Assembly (NCBI GenBank): GCA_016214895.1
Contig: JACRMR010000020.1
Span: 353,812 to 417,811 of the forward strand
DNA from: a candidate division KSB1 bacterium
Lineage (GTDB): Bacteria; Electryoneota; RPQS01
Reading direction: 5' to 3'
Length of the DNA: 64,000 bases
The notes beneath the pieces are model-generated. The model was not told the origin of the DNA, ran no database searches, and saw only the letters and a program-made list of their open reading frames with translations. Below, in pieces: positions 8,672 through 17,392 of this stretch. The translations under genes and the position numbers were made by a program. How positions within the stretch are numbered: position 1 is the stretch's first letter; every line of letters begins with the position of its first letter.

Positions 8672-10861
8672 TTGCGGATTCTCCTGTTGATGCTGTTGCA
8701 CGCGGCGATCGTGTATGCGGAAGACGTCCGGCCGGACAGTTTGCGTTATGTCTTGCCGGAGCAGACAATCATGGGTCTGCGCTGGCAGACGCAGAGCGGG
8801 GCGATTCCCCAGAGTGTGACGAGCATTACGCAGCGGGAGTTGGAGTTCGCGAATCCGCAAACGGCGGCGGATGCGATCGGCCACACGGGGCAGGTCTTTG
8901 TCCAGAAGAGTCAGTTGGGCGGCGGCTCGCCGCTGCTGCGGGGGTTTGCGGCCAATTCGGTGCTGCTCGTGATGGACAACGTGCGGCTGAACAACGCGAT
9001 CTATCGCGGCGGCAATTTGCAGAATATTATTCAGCTCGATGCGAGCACGCTGGAGCATGCGGAGGTGCTGTTCGGGCCGGGCTCGGTGATGTACGGCAGC
9101 GATGCGCTGGGGGGGGTCATGATCTTCAACACGCCGACGCCGCGGCCGTCGTTCTCGAATGCAGCGGCGGTGCGGGGCGGCGGGTTCACGCGCTACTCGT
9201 CGGCGAATTTCGAGCAGACCGGTCACGCTCACATTGAACTCGGCTACCGCAGATGGGGATTTCTGACGGGGCTGACCTACTCCGACTTTGATGATCTGCG
9301 AGCGGGTTCGGTGCGTCCGGACGGTTATCCGGATTACGGGAAACGGCCGGAGTATGTGGTGCGCGTCGGTGAAACGGACGTGATCGTGGCGAATGACGAC
9401 GAGAACCTGCAGAAGCCGTCGGGCTACAGCCAGTTCAATTTGCTGCAGAAGGTCAGCTATTTTGGCTCGCCGCGCTGGCAGGCGCACTACGCTTTCTACT
9501 ACAGCACGAGTTCGAATATCCCGCGCTACGACCGCTTGCTGGAATACCGCAAAGGCCGGCCGCGCGCGGCGCAATGGTATTACGGACCGCAGGACTGGCT
9601 GATGAACCGGATCCAGCTGCGACTAACCGACGGTGGCGGGCTGTACGACGAGGCGAGCATCATCGCGGCACAGCAGTATGCTCAGGAGAGCCGCCACGAC
9701 CGCGGCTTCGCGAGTGAAAGTCTCGCGCATCGCACGGAAGCTATCGATGTGTATTCGCTGAACGCGGATCTCGGGAAGCGGATCGCCGCGGGGCAGCAGC
9801 TGCTATACGGATTGGAACTCACGCACAACGACGTGATTTCGGAAGCAGTGCGCGAGAATCTCATGACGGGCGAGCTTGGCCCCGAATCCACGCGCTATCC
9901 GGACGGCGGGAGCACGCTGTCGTCCGTTGCCGCGTATGTCGGGCATGACTGGGCGACGAGCCGCACGACCGCGCTCGAAACCGGCTTGCGCTACACGCAC
10001 ACGTTATTGAATTCCAAGTTTGCGGACAAGCGGTTCTACGCGTTTCCCTTTGACGAGATCGACGTGCGCACGGGCGCTCTGACCGGCAGCGTGGGCCTCA
10101 GCTATCATCCCGTACTGAACACGCGTCTCTTCGGCTCCCTGTCGTCGGGCTTTCGCGCGCCCAACGTGGACGATGTGGGCAAGGTCTTCGATTCCGAGCC
10201 GGGGAGTGTGGTGGTGCCGAATCCTGAGCTGGGTCCTGAGTACTCCTACAACGGCGAGCTCGGGCTGGAGCAGCGCTGGGGAGATCGCTGGACGGCGCGC
10301 GGGGCGGTTTATTACTCGCAATTGGTGAACGCGATGGTGCGCCGCGCTTTCCAGTTCAACGGGCAGGATTCGATCGAGTATGAAGGTACGCTGTCCGAAG
10401 TCCAGGCGATCGTGAACGCGGGGCGCGCATACGTGACGGGCTTTGATCTGGCGCTGAGCTGGGATGCAAGCCGGAAGTGGCATGCGCGGACAATGCTGAC
10501 CTATACCGCGGGACGCGATACGGAGGCGGATGTGCCGCTGCGACATATTCCGCCGCTGTTTGGGGAGACGCGGTTGAAGTACGAGCGGTCGCGGTGGTCG
10601 GGCGAGTTTTTTGCGCGGTATAACTTTGACAAGCAGTTCGGCGATCTCGCGCCGGAAGAGCAGAGCAAGACGCAGCTCTATACCGTGGACGGCACGCCGG
10701 GCTGGTACACGCTGAATCTGCGCGGACTGGTGAAGGCGCATTCGCGACTTGACGTCAGTCTGGGTTGCGAAAACATGATGGACATTCACTACCGGCCGAT
10801 GTCCTCGGGGATCAGCGCGCCGGGGCGAAATATCATCGTGGCGTTGCGCACGCGGTTTTGA
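8672..10861 (+). CDS. TonB-dependent receptor, hemoglobin/transferrin receptor type
   Basis: 729 residues. Translation most likely starts at TTG 8672: AGGAG lies 6 bases before it and it gives a full signal peptide (MRILLLMLLHAAIVYA). The plug domain (about 45-160) has SPLLRGFAANSVLLVMDNVRLNNAIYRGGN and VLFGPGSVMYGSDALGGV, the form found in the TonB hemoglobin/transferrin/lactoferrin receptor group. A 22-strand barrel follows, ending in an aromatic residue (TRF). The FRAP box is at about 494-497 and NPEL at about 517-520, but no histidine lies between them, whereas heme receptors usually have one. There is no carboxypeptidase-like N-terminal extension. The ligand may be an iron complex but could be something else. 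No TonB, ExbB or heme-handling gene is nearby. Confidence 0.88.
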   Translation: MRILLLMLLHAAIVYAEDVRPDSLRYVLPEQTIMGLRWQTQSGAIPQSVTSITQRELEFANPQTAADAIGHTGQVFVQKSQLGGGSPLLRGFAANSVLLVMDNVRLNNAIYRGGNLQNIIQLDASTLEHAEVLFGPGSVMYGSDALGGVMIFNTPTPRPSFSNAAAVRGGGFTRYSSANFEQTGHAHIELGYRRWGFLTGLTYSDFDDLRAGSVRPDGYPDYGKRPEYVVRVGETDVIVANDDENLQKPSGYSQFNLLQKVSYFGSPRWQAHYAFYYSTSSNIPRYDRLLEYRKGRPRAAQWYYGPQDWLMNRIQLRLTDGGGLYDEASIIAAQQYAQESRHDRGFASESLAHRTEAIDVYSLNADLGKRIAAGQQLLYGLELTHNDVISEAVRENLMTGELGPESTRYPDGGSTLSSVAAYVGHDWATSRTTALETGLRYTHTLLNSKFADKRFYAFPFDEIDVRTGALTGSVGLSYHPVLNTRLFGSLSSGFRAPNVDDVGKVFDSEPGSVVVPNPELGPEYSYNGELGLEQRWGDRWTARGAVYYSQLVNAMVRRAFQFNGQDSIEYEGTLSEVQAIVNAGRAYVTGFDLALSWDASRKWHARTMLTYTAGRDTEADVPLRHIPPLFGETRLKYERSRWSGEFFARYNFDKQFGDLAPEEQSKTQLYTVDGTPGWYTLNLRGLVKAHSRLDVSLGCENMMDIHYRPMSSGISAPGRNIIVALRTRF

Positions 10862-10958
10862 GGCGGGGCGCAGGGCGACCGGTGCCGCCGCGGACTTCTC
10901 TTGATTCATTCTGGTTGTTTCATTTCGTTCCTCTTCATTTCCGATTTTCGAAGGACTC

Positions 10959-11867
10959 ATGGCTCACATTTTGATTTCGGACGAGATCGATGCCAAATCC
11001 GTGGACGCGATTCGCGGACTTGGCTATACGGTTGACGTCAAGCACTACGCACCGGACGAGCTGGTGCAGCAGATTGGGCCGTATCACGCGATCGTGGTGC
11101 GGTCGGCGACGAAGGTTACGGCCCCGGTGATCGACGCGGGCAGGAATTTGAAATTGATCGTGCGCGGCGGCGTGGGCGTCGATAACATCGACGTCGCGCA
11201 CGCGGAGCGGCAGGGCGTGAAAGTGATGAACACGCCGGGGGCGTCGAGCGATTCGGTGGCGGAGTTGGCGCTGGGTCTGATGTTCGCGGTGGCGCGGGAG
11301 CTTCCGGCGGCGACGGCGAGCATGAAGGCGGGCGTGTTTGACAAGAAGGCGTTTTCGAAGGGGATGGAAGTCGGCGGCAAGGTGCTGGGGATCATTGGCA
11401 TGGGCCGGATCGGGACGAAGCTGGCGCAGAAGGCGGCCTCGCTGGGCATGCGCGTGATCGTGGCCTATGATAAATTCCCGGAGGTGGCGAAGTCGCACGG
11501 CGTGCCGCTGCTGACGAAGCGCGAGGTGATTGAGCAGGCGGATTTTCTGTCCTTGCATGTGCCGTACGACAAGACGGCGGGACCGGACATTACGGCGACG
11601 GAGATTGGCTGGATGAAGCAGGGCGCGGTGTTGATTAACTGCGCGCGCGGCGGGGTGGTCGATGAGCAGGCATTGCTCGATGCGCTGAACGCGGGCAAGT
11701 TGCGCGGCGCGGGGATTGATGTGTGGGTCGGCGAGCCGAGTCCGCGCAAGGATTTGGTTGAGCATCCGAAGGTGGTCGCGGCTCCGCACATCGGTGCGGC
11801 GACGGTGGAGGCACAGGCGCGGGTGGGCGGCGAGGTAGTGCAGATCTTGAAGGAGTTTTTCGGGTAG
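10959..11867 (+). CDS. serA: D-3-phosphoglycerate dehydrogenase, short form
   Basis: 302 residues. Oxidises 3-phosphoglycerate to 3-phosphohydroxypyruvate with NAD+, the first step of serine synthesis in the cytoplasm. The Rossmann motif GMGRIG is at about 147-152. The catalytic triad of the D-2-hydroxyacid dehydrogenases is present: R230 in NCARGG, E259 in VWVGEP and H277 in APHIGAAT. It lacks the C-terminal ACT and ASB domains of the long forms, so feedback by serine through ACT is not expected. ATG 10959 is preceded by GAAGGA 4 bases away. No operon partner is adjacent; the class V aminotransferase at 2562 and the DUF1015 gene at 27748 are candidate pathway partners. Confidence 0.9.
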   Translation: MAHILISDEIDAKSVDAIRGLGYTVDVKHYAPDELVQQIGPYHAIVVRSATKVTAPVIDAGRNLKLIVRGGVGVDNIDVAHAERQGVKVMNTPGASSDSVAELALGLMFAVARELPAATASMKAGVFDKKAFSKGMEVGGKVLGIIGMGRIGTKLAQKAASLGMRVIVAYDKFPEVAKSHGVPLLTKREVIEQADFLSLHVPYDKTAGPDITATEIGWMKQGAVLINCARGGVVDEQALLDALNAGKLRGAGIDVWVGEPSPRKDLVEHPKVVAAPHIGAATVEAQARVGGEVVQILKEFFG

Positions 11868-11896
11868 AAGAATTGCGAGACGGAGAAGCTGAGCCG

Positions 11897-11935
11897 GATT
11901 CCGGCCGGGTTGCGAAGACTTAACCCGGCTCGGCG
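11897..11935. repeat. GCCGGGTT/AACCCGGC hairpin repeat, copy 2
   Basis: GATTCCG, then GCCGGGTT (11904-11911), GCGAAGACTT loop, AACCCGGC (11922-11929) and TCGGCG. Same flanks as copies 1 and 3. Confidence 0.75.
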
Positions 11936-12007
11936 TAGCTGGGGCGCAGTCCCGGCTCGGCGGCAAACTTGGATCGACGTGCGGGGGCACATGATCGGAA
12001 TAGTCAT

Positions 12008-12066
12008 CACAGAGCTTGTCATACTTGCGAGAGTTTTTTCGCGGGCGGCAGGCTCTGTGTTTTTTT
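12008..12066 (+). terminator. terminator-like hairpin in the gap before the FG-GAP gene
   Basis: CACAGAGC (12008-12015) pairs with GCTCTGTG (12052-12059), followed by seven T residues. Inside, CTTGCGA (12024-12030) can pair with TCGCGGG (12039-12045). The structure lies 140 bp after serA and 35 bp before the next start codon, so it is either a distal serA terminator or an attenuator in the leader of the next gene. Confidence 0.6.
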
Positions 12067-12100
12067 CTACTGTTATTCAAAGCTATGGAAGGAGTTCACG

Positions 12101-14068
12101 ATGCGCGGTTTGACATTGATCATCATGCTGCTGGTGCTTTCCGCAATCGGAAATGCGCAGCCGTGGCAGTGGGAGTTGCTGGCGGAGGATTATTTTCATC
12201 CGACGGGATTTCCGGAGCAGGTGAGCGAACAGCTTGCGGTGGTCGGTGATTTTGACGGGGATGGGTGGGGCGAGTTTTGTGAGATCGTGGGCCCGAATGT
12301 CGTGTTGGCGCGCCGCGTGCAACCTGCGGAGCCGGTGCGCTGGACTGGGACGATGACCGATTGGCACGGACTAATCGGAGAGTCGTATCCGCTCGGGCTT
12401 GCGGCCTACGATCTTGACGGGAATGGCGCGGACGAACTGATCACGTTCACCTTTGATACGGATACGACGCTGGTTCGTTGCTTCAGTTGGATCAACGATA
12501 CGGCCTGGACGGAGCGCACGGAATTCGCGGCGCTGTTCCAATTTGAATTTCCGATTTGGCGGGCGGATTTCGCGGATCTTGATGGGGACGGTCGCTTGGA
12601 CATGGTGGCGGAGCTGGCGACGCTGTGCATGTATCCGTGCGTGGGCATCTTTGAGCGGAATGATGCGGGGGTGTGGGAAGAGCGCTTTGGGGAGATGCTG
12701 GAATACGCGTCGGTGTTATCCATCTATCACGGTGATGTTGACGGGGACGGTGATCTCGATGCGGCGATTGCAAATGACAATTCGTTCGGCGATCCGCCGC
12801 TTCGATCCGTAAGAGTGTATGCAAATACGGACGGCGTGCTGGCGCCGGCTCCGGCCGCCGCGTCACTTGCACCGCTGTGCGGTGGTGATCTGAACGGCGA
12901 TGGTGATTGGGAGGCCCTGGCCCGAGATCGGACGTTCAGCGGATGGCAGCACACCGAGTTGATGCCGGGCGAGTTGCTGTCACCGCGAGTGCATCGCAGT
13001 TGGGGACGGTTTGACGGGACGGTGGCGGCCAACTTCCGGGTTGCCGGTCAGCAGACGGTCATCGGGTATCGCAATTACGATTGGGAGGTAGTTCCGAGCG
13101 TCTGGGCGCATGCCTTCAGTGCGCAATATCGCACGGGGGACGGCTGGGATACGCTGGCCACAAATTGCATAAACATCCAGGACAATCATGGCTTAGAGTG
13201 CCTGGAGTTGAGCCGGGGCGACATTAACGGAGACGACTTGAGTGATCTGCTTCGCGTGATCCGGATGCCTGACCGGACGCGCCACTGGGACTTTCTGCTC
13301 AATCGCGGAAATCCGAATCACGATTCCCTGTGTGCGGTGGACGGGCAGTCGCTTGAATTCGCGGAGGACACGCTTTCCGGCGCGCCGCTGCTGGGCGATA
13401 TCACCGGTGACGGGCGAGCGGAAATCGCGTACCTTGCCTGGATCTGGGACGCGCCGCGAGTGGTAAATTTCTATGAAATCGTCGGGGACATTTCCGATGT
13501 CAACTTCGTGCATCATCCCGAGTGGACCGACGGGCTGATAACGGAGTTCGACCTGATCCGCCTCGCCGATCTCGACGGCGACGGCTTGGCCGAGCTGATC
13601 GGTCACGGGCAGGACGGCTGGGAGAGTTGGTTCCGGCGCGGAGGAAGTTGGGTGCGGTATGAGAACATCCTTCCGGCGCAGATCGGTGATTACGAGGTGA
13701 GTTTTGCCGACGCGGATAACGACGGCGACCTCGATGCGTTCGCGGGCGGGCAGGTCTGGCTCAGCTTGAGTCCTTCGATCATGGATGAAAGTGGCCATGT
13801 AGTAGTGGCATCGTTCGAGCTGACGGCGTACCCGAACCCGTTCAATCCGAGCACGACGCTTGCCTTTATCATAGAGGCGGCAGCGCACGTTTCGCTGAAA
13901 GTACTGGACTTGAACGGGCGGACCGTGAAGAGTTTGCACGATGGCGTGCTGAGCGCGGGCGAACATCGGGTCAGTTTTGATGGCACGGGCTTGCCCTCGG
14001 GAATCTACTTCGCTAATTTGAGCACGCCACGCACCACTTTGACCCGCAAGCTGCTGTTGGTCAGATAG
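12101..14068 (+). CDS. secreted FG-GAP/VCBS-repeat protein with sorting domain
   Basis: 655 residues from ATG 12101, preceded by GGAAGGAG. An upstream in-frame start is rejected because the signal peptide (MRGLTLIIMLLVLSAIGNAQ) starts here. At least nine Asp-rich loops of the form D-x-D-G-D-G occur through the protein, among them DFDGDGWGE, DLDGNGADE, DLDGDGRLD, DVDGDGDLD, DITGDGRAE, DLDGDGLAE and DADNDGDLD. These are the calcium-binding loops of FG-GAP/VCBS repeats, which fold as beta-propeller blades. The C-terminal sorting domain begins LTAYPNPFNPSTTLAF. The protein is expected at the cell surface and needs Ca2+ for folding. A terminator-like hairpin lies in its leader. Confidence 0.88.
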   Translation: MRGLTLIIMLLVLSAIGNAQPWQWELLAEDYFHPTGFPEQVSEQLAVVGDFDGDGWGEFCEIVGPNVVLARRVQPAEPVRWTGTMTDWHGLIGESYPLGLAAYDLDGNGADELITFTFDTDTTLVRCFSWINDTAWTERTEFAALFQFEFPIWRADFADLDGDGRLDMVAELATLCMYPCVGIFERNDAGVWEERFGEMLEYASVLSIYHGDVDGDGDLDAAIANDNSFGDPPLRSVRVYANTDGVLAPAPAAASLAPLCGGDLNGDGDWEALARDRTFSGWQHTELMPGELLSPRVHRSWGRFDGTVAANFRVAGQQTVIGYRNYDWEVVPSVWAHAFSAQYRTGDGWDTLATNCINIQDNHGLECLELSRGDINGDDLSDLLRVIRMPDRTRHWDFLLNRGNPNHDSLCAVDGQSLEFAEDTLSGAPLLGDITGDGRAEIAYLAWIWDAPRVVNFYEIVGDISDVNFVHHPEWTDGLITEFDLIRLADLDGDGLAELIGHGQDGWESWFRRGGSWVRYENILPAQIGDYEVSFADADNDGDLDAFAGGQVWLSLSPSIMDESGHVVVASFELTAYPNPFNPSTTLAFIIEAAAHVSLKVLDLNGRTVKSLHDGVLSAGEHRVSFDGTGLPSGIYFANLSTPRTTLTRKLLLVR

Positions 14069-14097
14069 TCAACTCAAATGGGGGAAGGGAGACAATC

Positions 14098-15678
14098 ATG
14101 GGAGCCACGGCAAAGCGGTTACTGTTTGCGGTGCTATTTCTCGCGATGGCGAGTGCGCCGTACGCGCTGAATTATATGTACTTCAGCGACACGGAACTTA
14201 CGGTGTTCAACGGCCGGATCAGGTCGTGGCATCTGGATACCCTCGGCGGCCCGATTCGCACAAATGACATGTTCATGATGATGACGGGCGTGCCCTCCGC
14301 TCCGTGTGAGTACGTGATTCAGTCATCGGACAGTGTGTGGTGGGACTCGACCTACGGACACGAATGCTGGCAGTATGTCCACGGTGCACCGCCGCTCCCC
14401 TGGCCTGACAACGCGCAGTGGCACCGCGAGCAGGCGATTGCGCAGGGGCACTACTTCGATGAAGGCGACACGATGCGCGCGCGGGTGCGGTTGTTCGGAG
14501 ATTGGCTGCGCGTCTGGTTTGCCGGATTCAACCAGCCGTTCGACTCCGTGGACTTTGTGGACCATTTCATTGAAGACTCCGCTATCGTGTGGTTTGAAGC
14601 GCCGCTCAGCGTATGGGGTGTGGTCACCACGAATCTGATTCTGTGTTCCAGCGCGGATGTCGGTCTTGAGGATAACATCCGCTACGGCAGTTCCGATCCA
14701 GTCCGCGGCGAGATCGTGCCGGGACACGAGGAGAAATTCGCGCTGATCGCCGAGGGCAGCATCGTCGTGCTCAACACGTGGGCTAATGGCCGCGAGAACT
14801 CCGGCGGTGATGGCAACAACCAGCCCGATCCCGACTCGACGGACATTGCGCTGAACGGACTTTACTATTCGCTGCACGGGAGTTTCACCTTTGCGCAACA
14901 GAATGATCCCGACAGCGGCTATGTGTGTACGTGTATGCCGGATGACCGTGGGGTGATCTATCTTTGGGGTAGTATTGGCCAGCAACAACGCGGCTACGTT
15001 CATCGCTCGACCCGCCAGAGCACGGGATACCTGAAGGGGTACAGGTACGACCCCGACTTGAAATTCTGGAACACCGGGTTGTTCGCGAACGTCGTGGAGA
15101 ACGAGATCGTTCCGGCATCGCTGGAGTTCGACACGATCACCGTGGGCGAGTTCGCCTTCGCGAGCACGCAGTTTACGAATGAGTTCGTTCCGTTGCGGCT
15201 GACGGAGCTTTCGACGACGACGCCGTTTGCGGCGGATGATTCGGTGTTTGACGAGGCTTGGACGCACGAGCTGCAAGTCATATTCTTGCCCCAAGCCCCC
15301 GGCGAGTACAACGGCACACTCAGCTTCCGCAGCGACTATTACAACCGGACCTTCACGGTCCCGCTGCACGGCGTGGCGGTCGGCCTGGGCGCGGAGTCGC
15401 CCGGGTCTCCGTTGCCGGATCGGTTGACGCTCGGCGTCTATCCGAATCCGTTCAACTGCATGGCGACGATCTCGTTTGGGTTGCCGGAAGCGGGCGTGGT
15501 GAAGCTCGTGCTGTTTGATCTGCTGGGCCGCGAAGTGCGAACACTTGCGAATTCCGCTTACCACGCGGGCGAGCACAAGCTGAGTGTGAATGGGGCCGGA
15601 CTCGAATCGGGGCTTTACTTTGCGCGGCTCGAACTCGCCGAAAGCTCGATCACGGAGAAACTTCTGCTTATCAAGTAA
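14098..15678 (+). CDS. secreted protein with ASH-like and sorting domains (tandem paralog 1)
   Basis: 526 residues, 29 bp after the FG-GAP gene, with a GAAGGGAG ribosome site. Signal peptide about 1-23 (ending SAPYA). The first 330 residues start LNYMYFSDTELTVFNGRI and hold GPIRTND, AEGSIVVLNTWANGREN and LYYSLHGSFTF; this resembles the DUF4900/PilX-like surface proteins of FCB genomes, but I call that with caution. Residues about 340-435 (PASLEFDTITVG to LHGVAVGL) look like an ASH/choice-of-anchor Ig domain. The last 85 residues are the sorting domain (LGVYPNPFNCMATISFGL). It is 50 percent or more alike its neighbour at 15709. Surface-exposed and of unknown function. Confidence 0.85.
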   Translation: MGATAKRLLFAVLFLAMASAPYALNYMYFSDTELTVFNGRIRSWHLDTLGGPIRTNDMFMMMTGVPSAPCEYVIQSSDSVWWDSTYGHECWQYVHGAPPLPWPDNAQWHREQAIAQGHYFDEGDTMRARVRLFGDWLRVWFAGFNQPFDSVDFVDHFIEDSAIVWFEAPLSVWGVVTTNLILCSSADVGLEDNIRYGSSDPVRGEIVPGHEEKFALIAEGSIVVLNTWANGRENSGGDGNNQPDPDSTDIALNGLYYSLHGSFTFAQQNDPDSGYVCTCMPDDRGVIYLWGSIGQQQRGYVHRSTRQSTGYLKGYRYDPDLKFWNTGLFANVVENEIVPASLEFDTITVGEFAFASTQFTNEFVPLRLTELSTTTPFAADDSVFDEAWTHELQVIFLPQAPGEYNGTLSFRSDYYNRTFTVPLHGVAVGLGAESPGSPLPDRLTLGVYPNPFNCMATISFGLPEAGVVKLVLFDLLGREVRTLANSAYHAGEHKLSVNGAGLESGLYFARLELAESSITEKLLLIK

Positions 15679-15708
15679 CCAACACATTCCTAAGGGGGGA
15701 ATGGAACG

Positions 15709-17262
15709 ATGAACATCACAGCCAAACAATTACTGTTGGCAATCCTGTTGTTGTCGATGGCGAGTGCGCCGTACGCGCTGAATTACATGTACTTCAGCGA
15801 CACGGAAGTGACCGTGCTCAACCAGCGAATTCCATTCGAGACTGGCGACACGCTTGACGGTCCGATCCGCACCAACGAGCAATTCACACTTGCGCACTAC
15901 CCGGTGTTCTATGGCTACGTGATTCAGTCCGCGGATAGCTTCCTGACGGAGGGCTGGACTAATCCGCATTTTGGCAATCCGGATCTGCTGGTCTTCGGCG
16001 CGCCGACGCTCCCGTGGCCGGAGAATGCTAACTGGCACCGCGAGCAAGCCATCGCCGCCGATCACTATCTCGATCAAGGCGATACCATGCGCGCTCGCGT
16101 GCGCTTGAACGGCGATTCGATGCGCGTCTGGTTCGCCGGACCCAATCAGGTCTTTGATTCAGTCAGCTACAGCGACTATCCGCTCGGAGACTCCTCGCTG
16201 TATTGGATTCAAGCGCCCATCGAGGTCTCGGGGACCGTATCTGGTACGCTCATCCTCTGCACCAGTCTTGATGCCGGATTGGCCGATAACACCCTGTACA
16301 CCAGTTCGGATCCCGTAAATGGCCGGCCCGACTACCTCCACCCGGAGAAGTTCGCCCTCATCACCGAAGGCAGCATCGTCATTCTTAACACACCAGCCAA
16401 CGGTCGCGAGAATTCCAGTCACGGCTCCCACATCGCTCTGAACGGCCTCTACGTCGCCCTCGGTGGCAGCTTCACCTTCGCTGAACAAAACGATCTCGAC
16501 AGCGGTTATGTCTGCGAGTGCGCGCCTGATAACCGGGGCTACATCTTCCTCTGGGGCGGAATTGCTCAACGACAAGCCGGCTACACCCACCGCTCCAATC
16601 GCACGAGCACGGGCTACCGGAAGTATTATCGTGGTGATCGCAATCTCACCTACTGGTCCACCGGGCTGTTTTCCGACGTCGCCGAGAACGTCATCGAACC
16701 GGCCACACTCGAATTCGATACCATTTCCATCGGTCAACACGATACGCTGGCCGTTCGCTTCACCAACGCGTTTGTCCCGCTGCGGTTGACGGACATCACG
16801 GTCAACCAACCATTCCTTGTTGATAGCGGCGAACTCTCCGAGGCGTGGACACACGACATCCGCGTCGTCTTTGCGCCGACCACGGAGGGAACTTACACAG
16901 GGACTCTGTCCTTCCGTGCGGTCTTTCGCCAATTCACTTTCACGGTCCCGCTGCACGGAGTTGCCGTCGGGCTGGGCGCGGAGCGACCCGCGTCTCCCTT
17001 GCCGGATCGGTTGACGTTGTCGGTCTATCCGAATCCGTTCAACAGCGTAACCACGCTTCGCTATTCGCTGAGCAGAGCTGAACACGCGGAACTCCTGATC
17101 GTGGATGTCAATGGCCGCCAAGTCGAGCGGTTTGGGCTGGCTGCCGTCGCCGGGGAGCATTCGCTGACGTGGGATGCGCGGGCGGTCGGGACCGGGATCT
17201 ATTTTGCGCGGCTGACGGCGGGCGCTGGCATGCGGACGGAGAAGTTGTTGCTGCTGAAGTAG
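15709..17262 (+). CDS. secreted protein with ASH-like and sorting domains (tandem paralog 2)
   Basis: 517 residues, 30 bp after its paralog, with GGGGGAATGGA before the ATG. It has the same layout: a signal peptide ending SAPYA, LNYMYFSDTEVTVLNQRI, GPIRTNE, TEGSIVILNTPANGREN, an ASH-like Ig domain (about 330-425) and the sorting domain LSVYPNPFNSVTTLRYSL. The start of the two genes is nearly identical at DNA level over the signal-peptide end. An insert of about 10 residues in paralog 1 (a Gly/Asn/Asp-rich loop near residue 240) is missing here. The two are likely exported together as a surface pair, perhaps forming one structure. Their biochemical role is unknown. Confidence 0.85.
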   Translation: MNITAKQLLLAILLLSMASAPYALNYMYFSDTEVTVLNQRIPFETGDTLDGPIRTNEQFTLAHYPVFYGYVIQSADSFLTEGWTNPHFGNPDLLVFGAPTLPWPENANWHREQAIAADHYLDQGDTMRARVRLNGDSMRVWFAGPNQVFDSVSYSDYPLGDSSLYWIQAPIEVSGTVSGTLILCTSLDAGLADNTLYTSSDPVNGRPDYLHPEKFALITEGSIVILNTPANGRENSSHGSHIALNGLYVALGGSFTFAEQNDLDSGYVCECAPDNRGYIFLWGGIAQRQAGYTHRSNRTSTGYRKYYRGDRNLTYWSTGLFSDVAENVIEPATLEFDTISIGQHDTLAVRFTNAFVPLRLTDITVNQPFLVDSGELSEAWTHDIRVVFAPTTEGTYTGTLSFRAVFRQFTFTVPLHGVAVGLGAERPASPLPDRLTLSVYPNPFNSVTTLRYSLSRAEHAELLIVDVNGRQVERFGLAAVAGEHSLTWDARAVGTGIYFARLTAGAGMRTEKLLLLK

Positions 17263-17392
17263 GCCGGATTACCGCGCGTACGCAGCGGGCCGCTGCGAAG
17301 GCGCAAGATCCAGCCCCCCAGGGTCCCGCCACAGGGTGCGGGGAACCTCGAAGCGGTTGCGGGATTGAGCGGAATTTCGTATCTTGGGCGGC

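Noticed and set aside
14323-15729. 468-codon minus-strand frame opposite a secreted-protein gene
   Set aside because: Its composition (Arg/His-rich, no domain) is that of an antisense frame in high-GC DNA, and the plus-strand gene has clear signal peptide and sorting domain.
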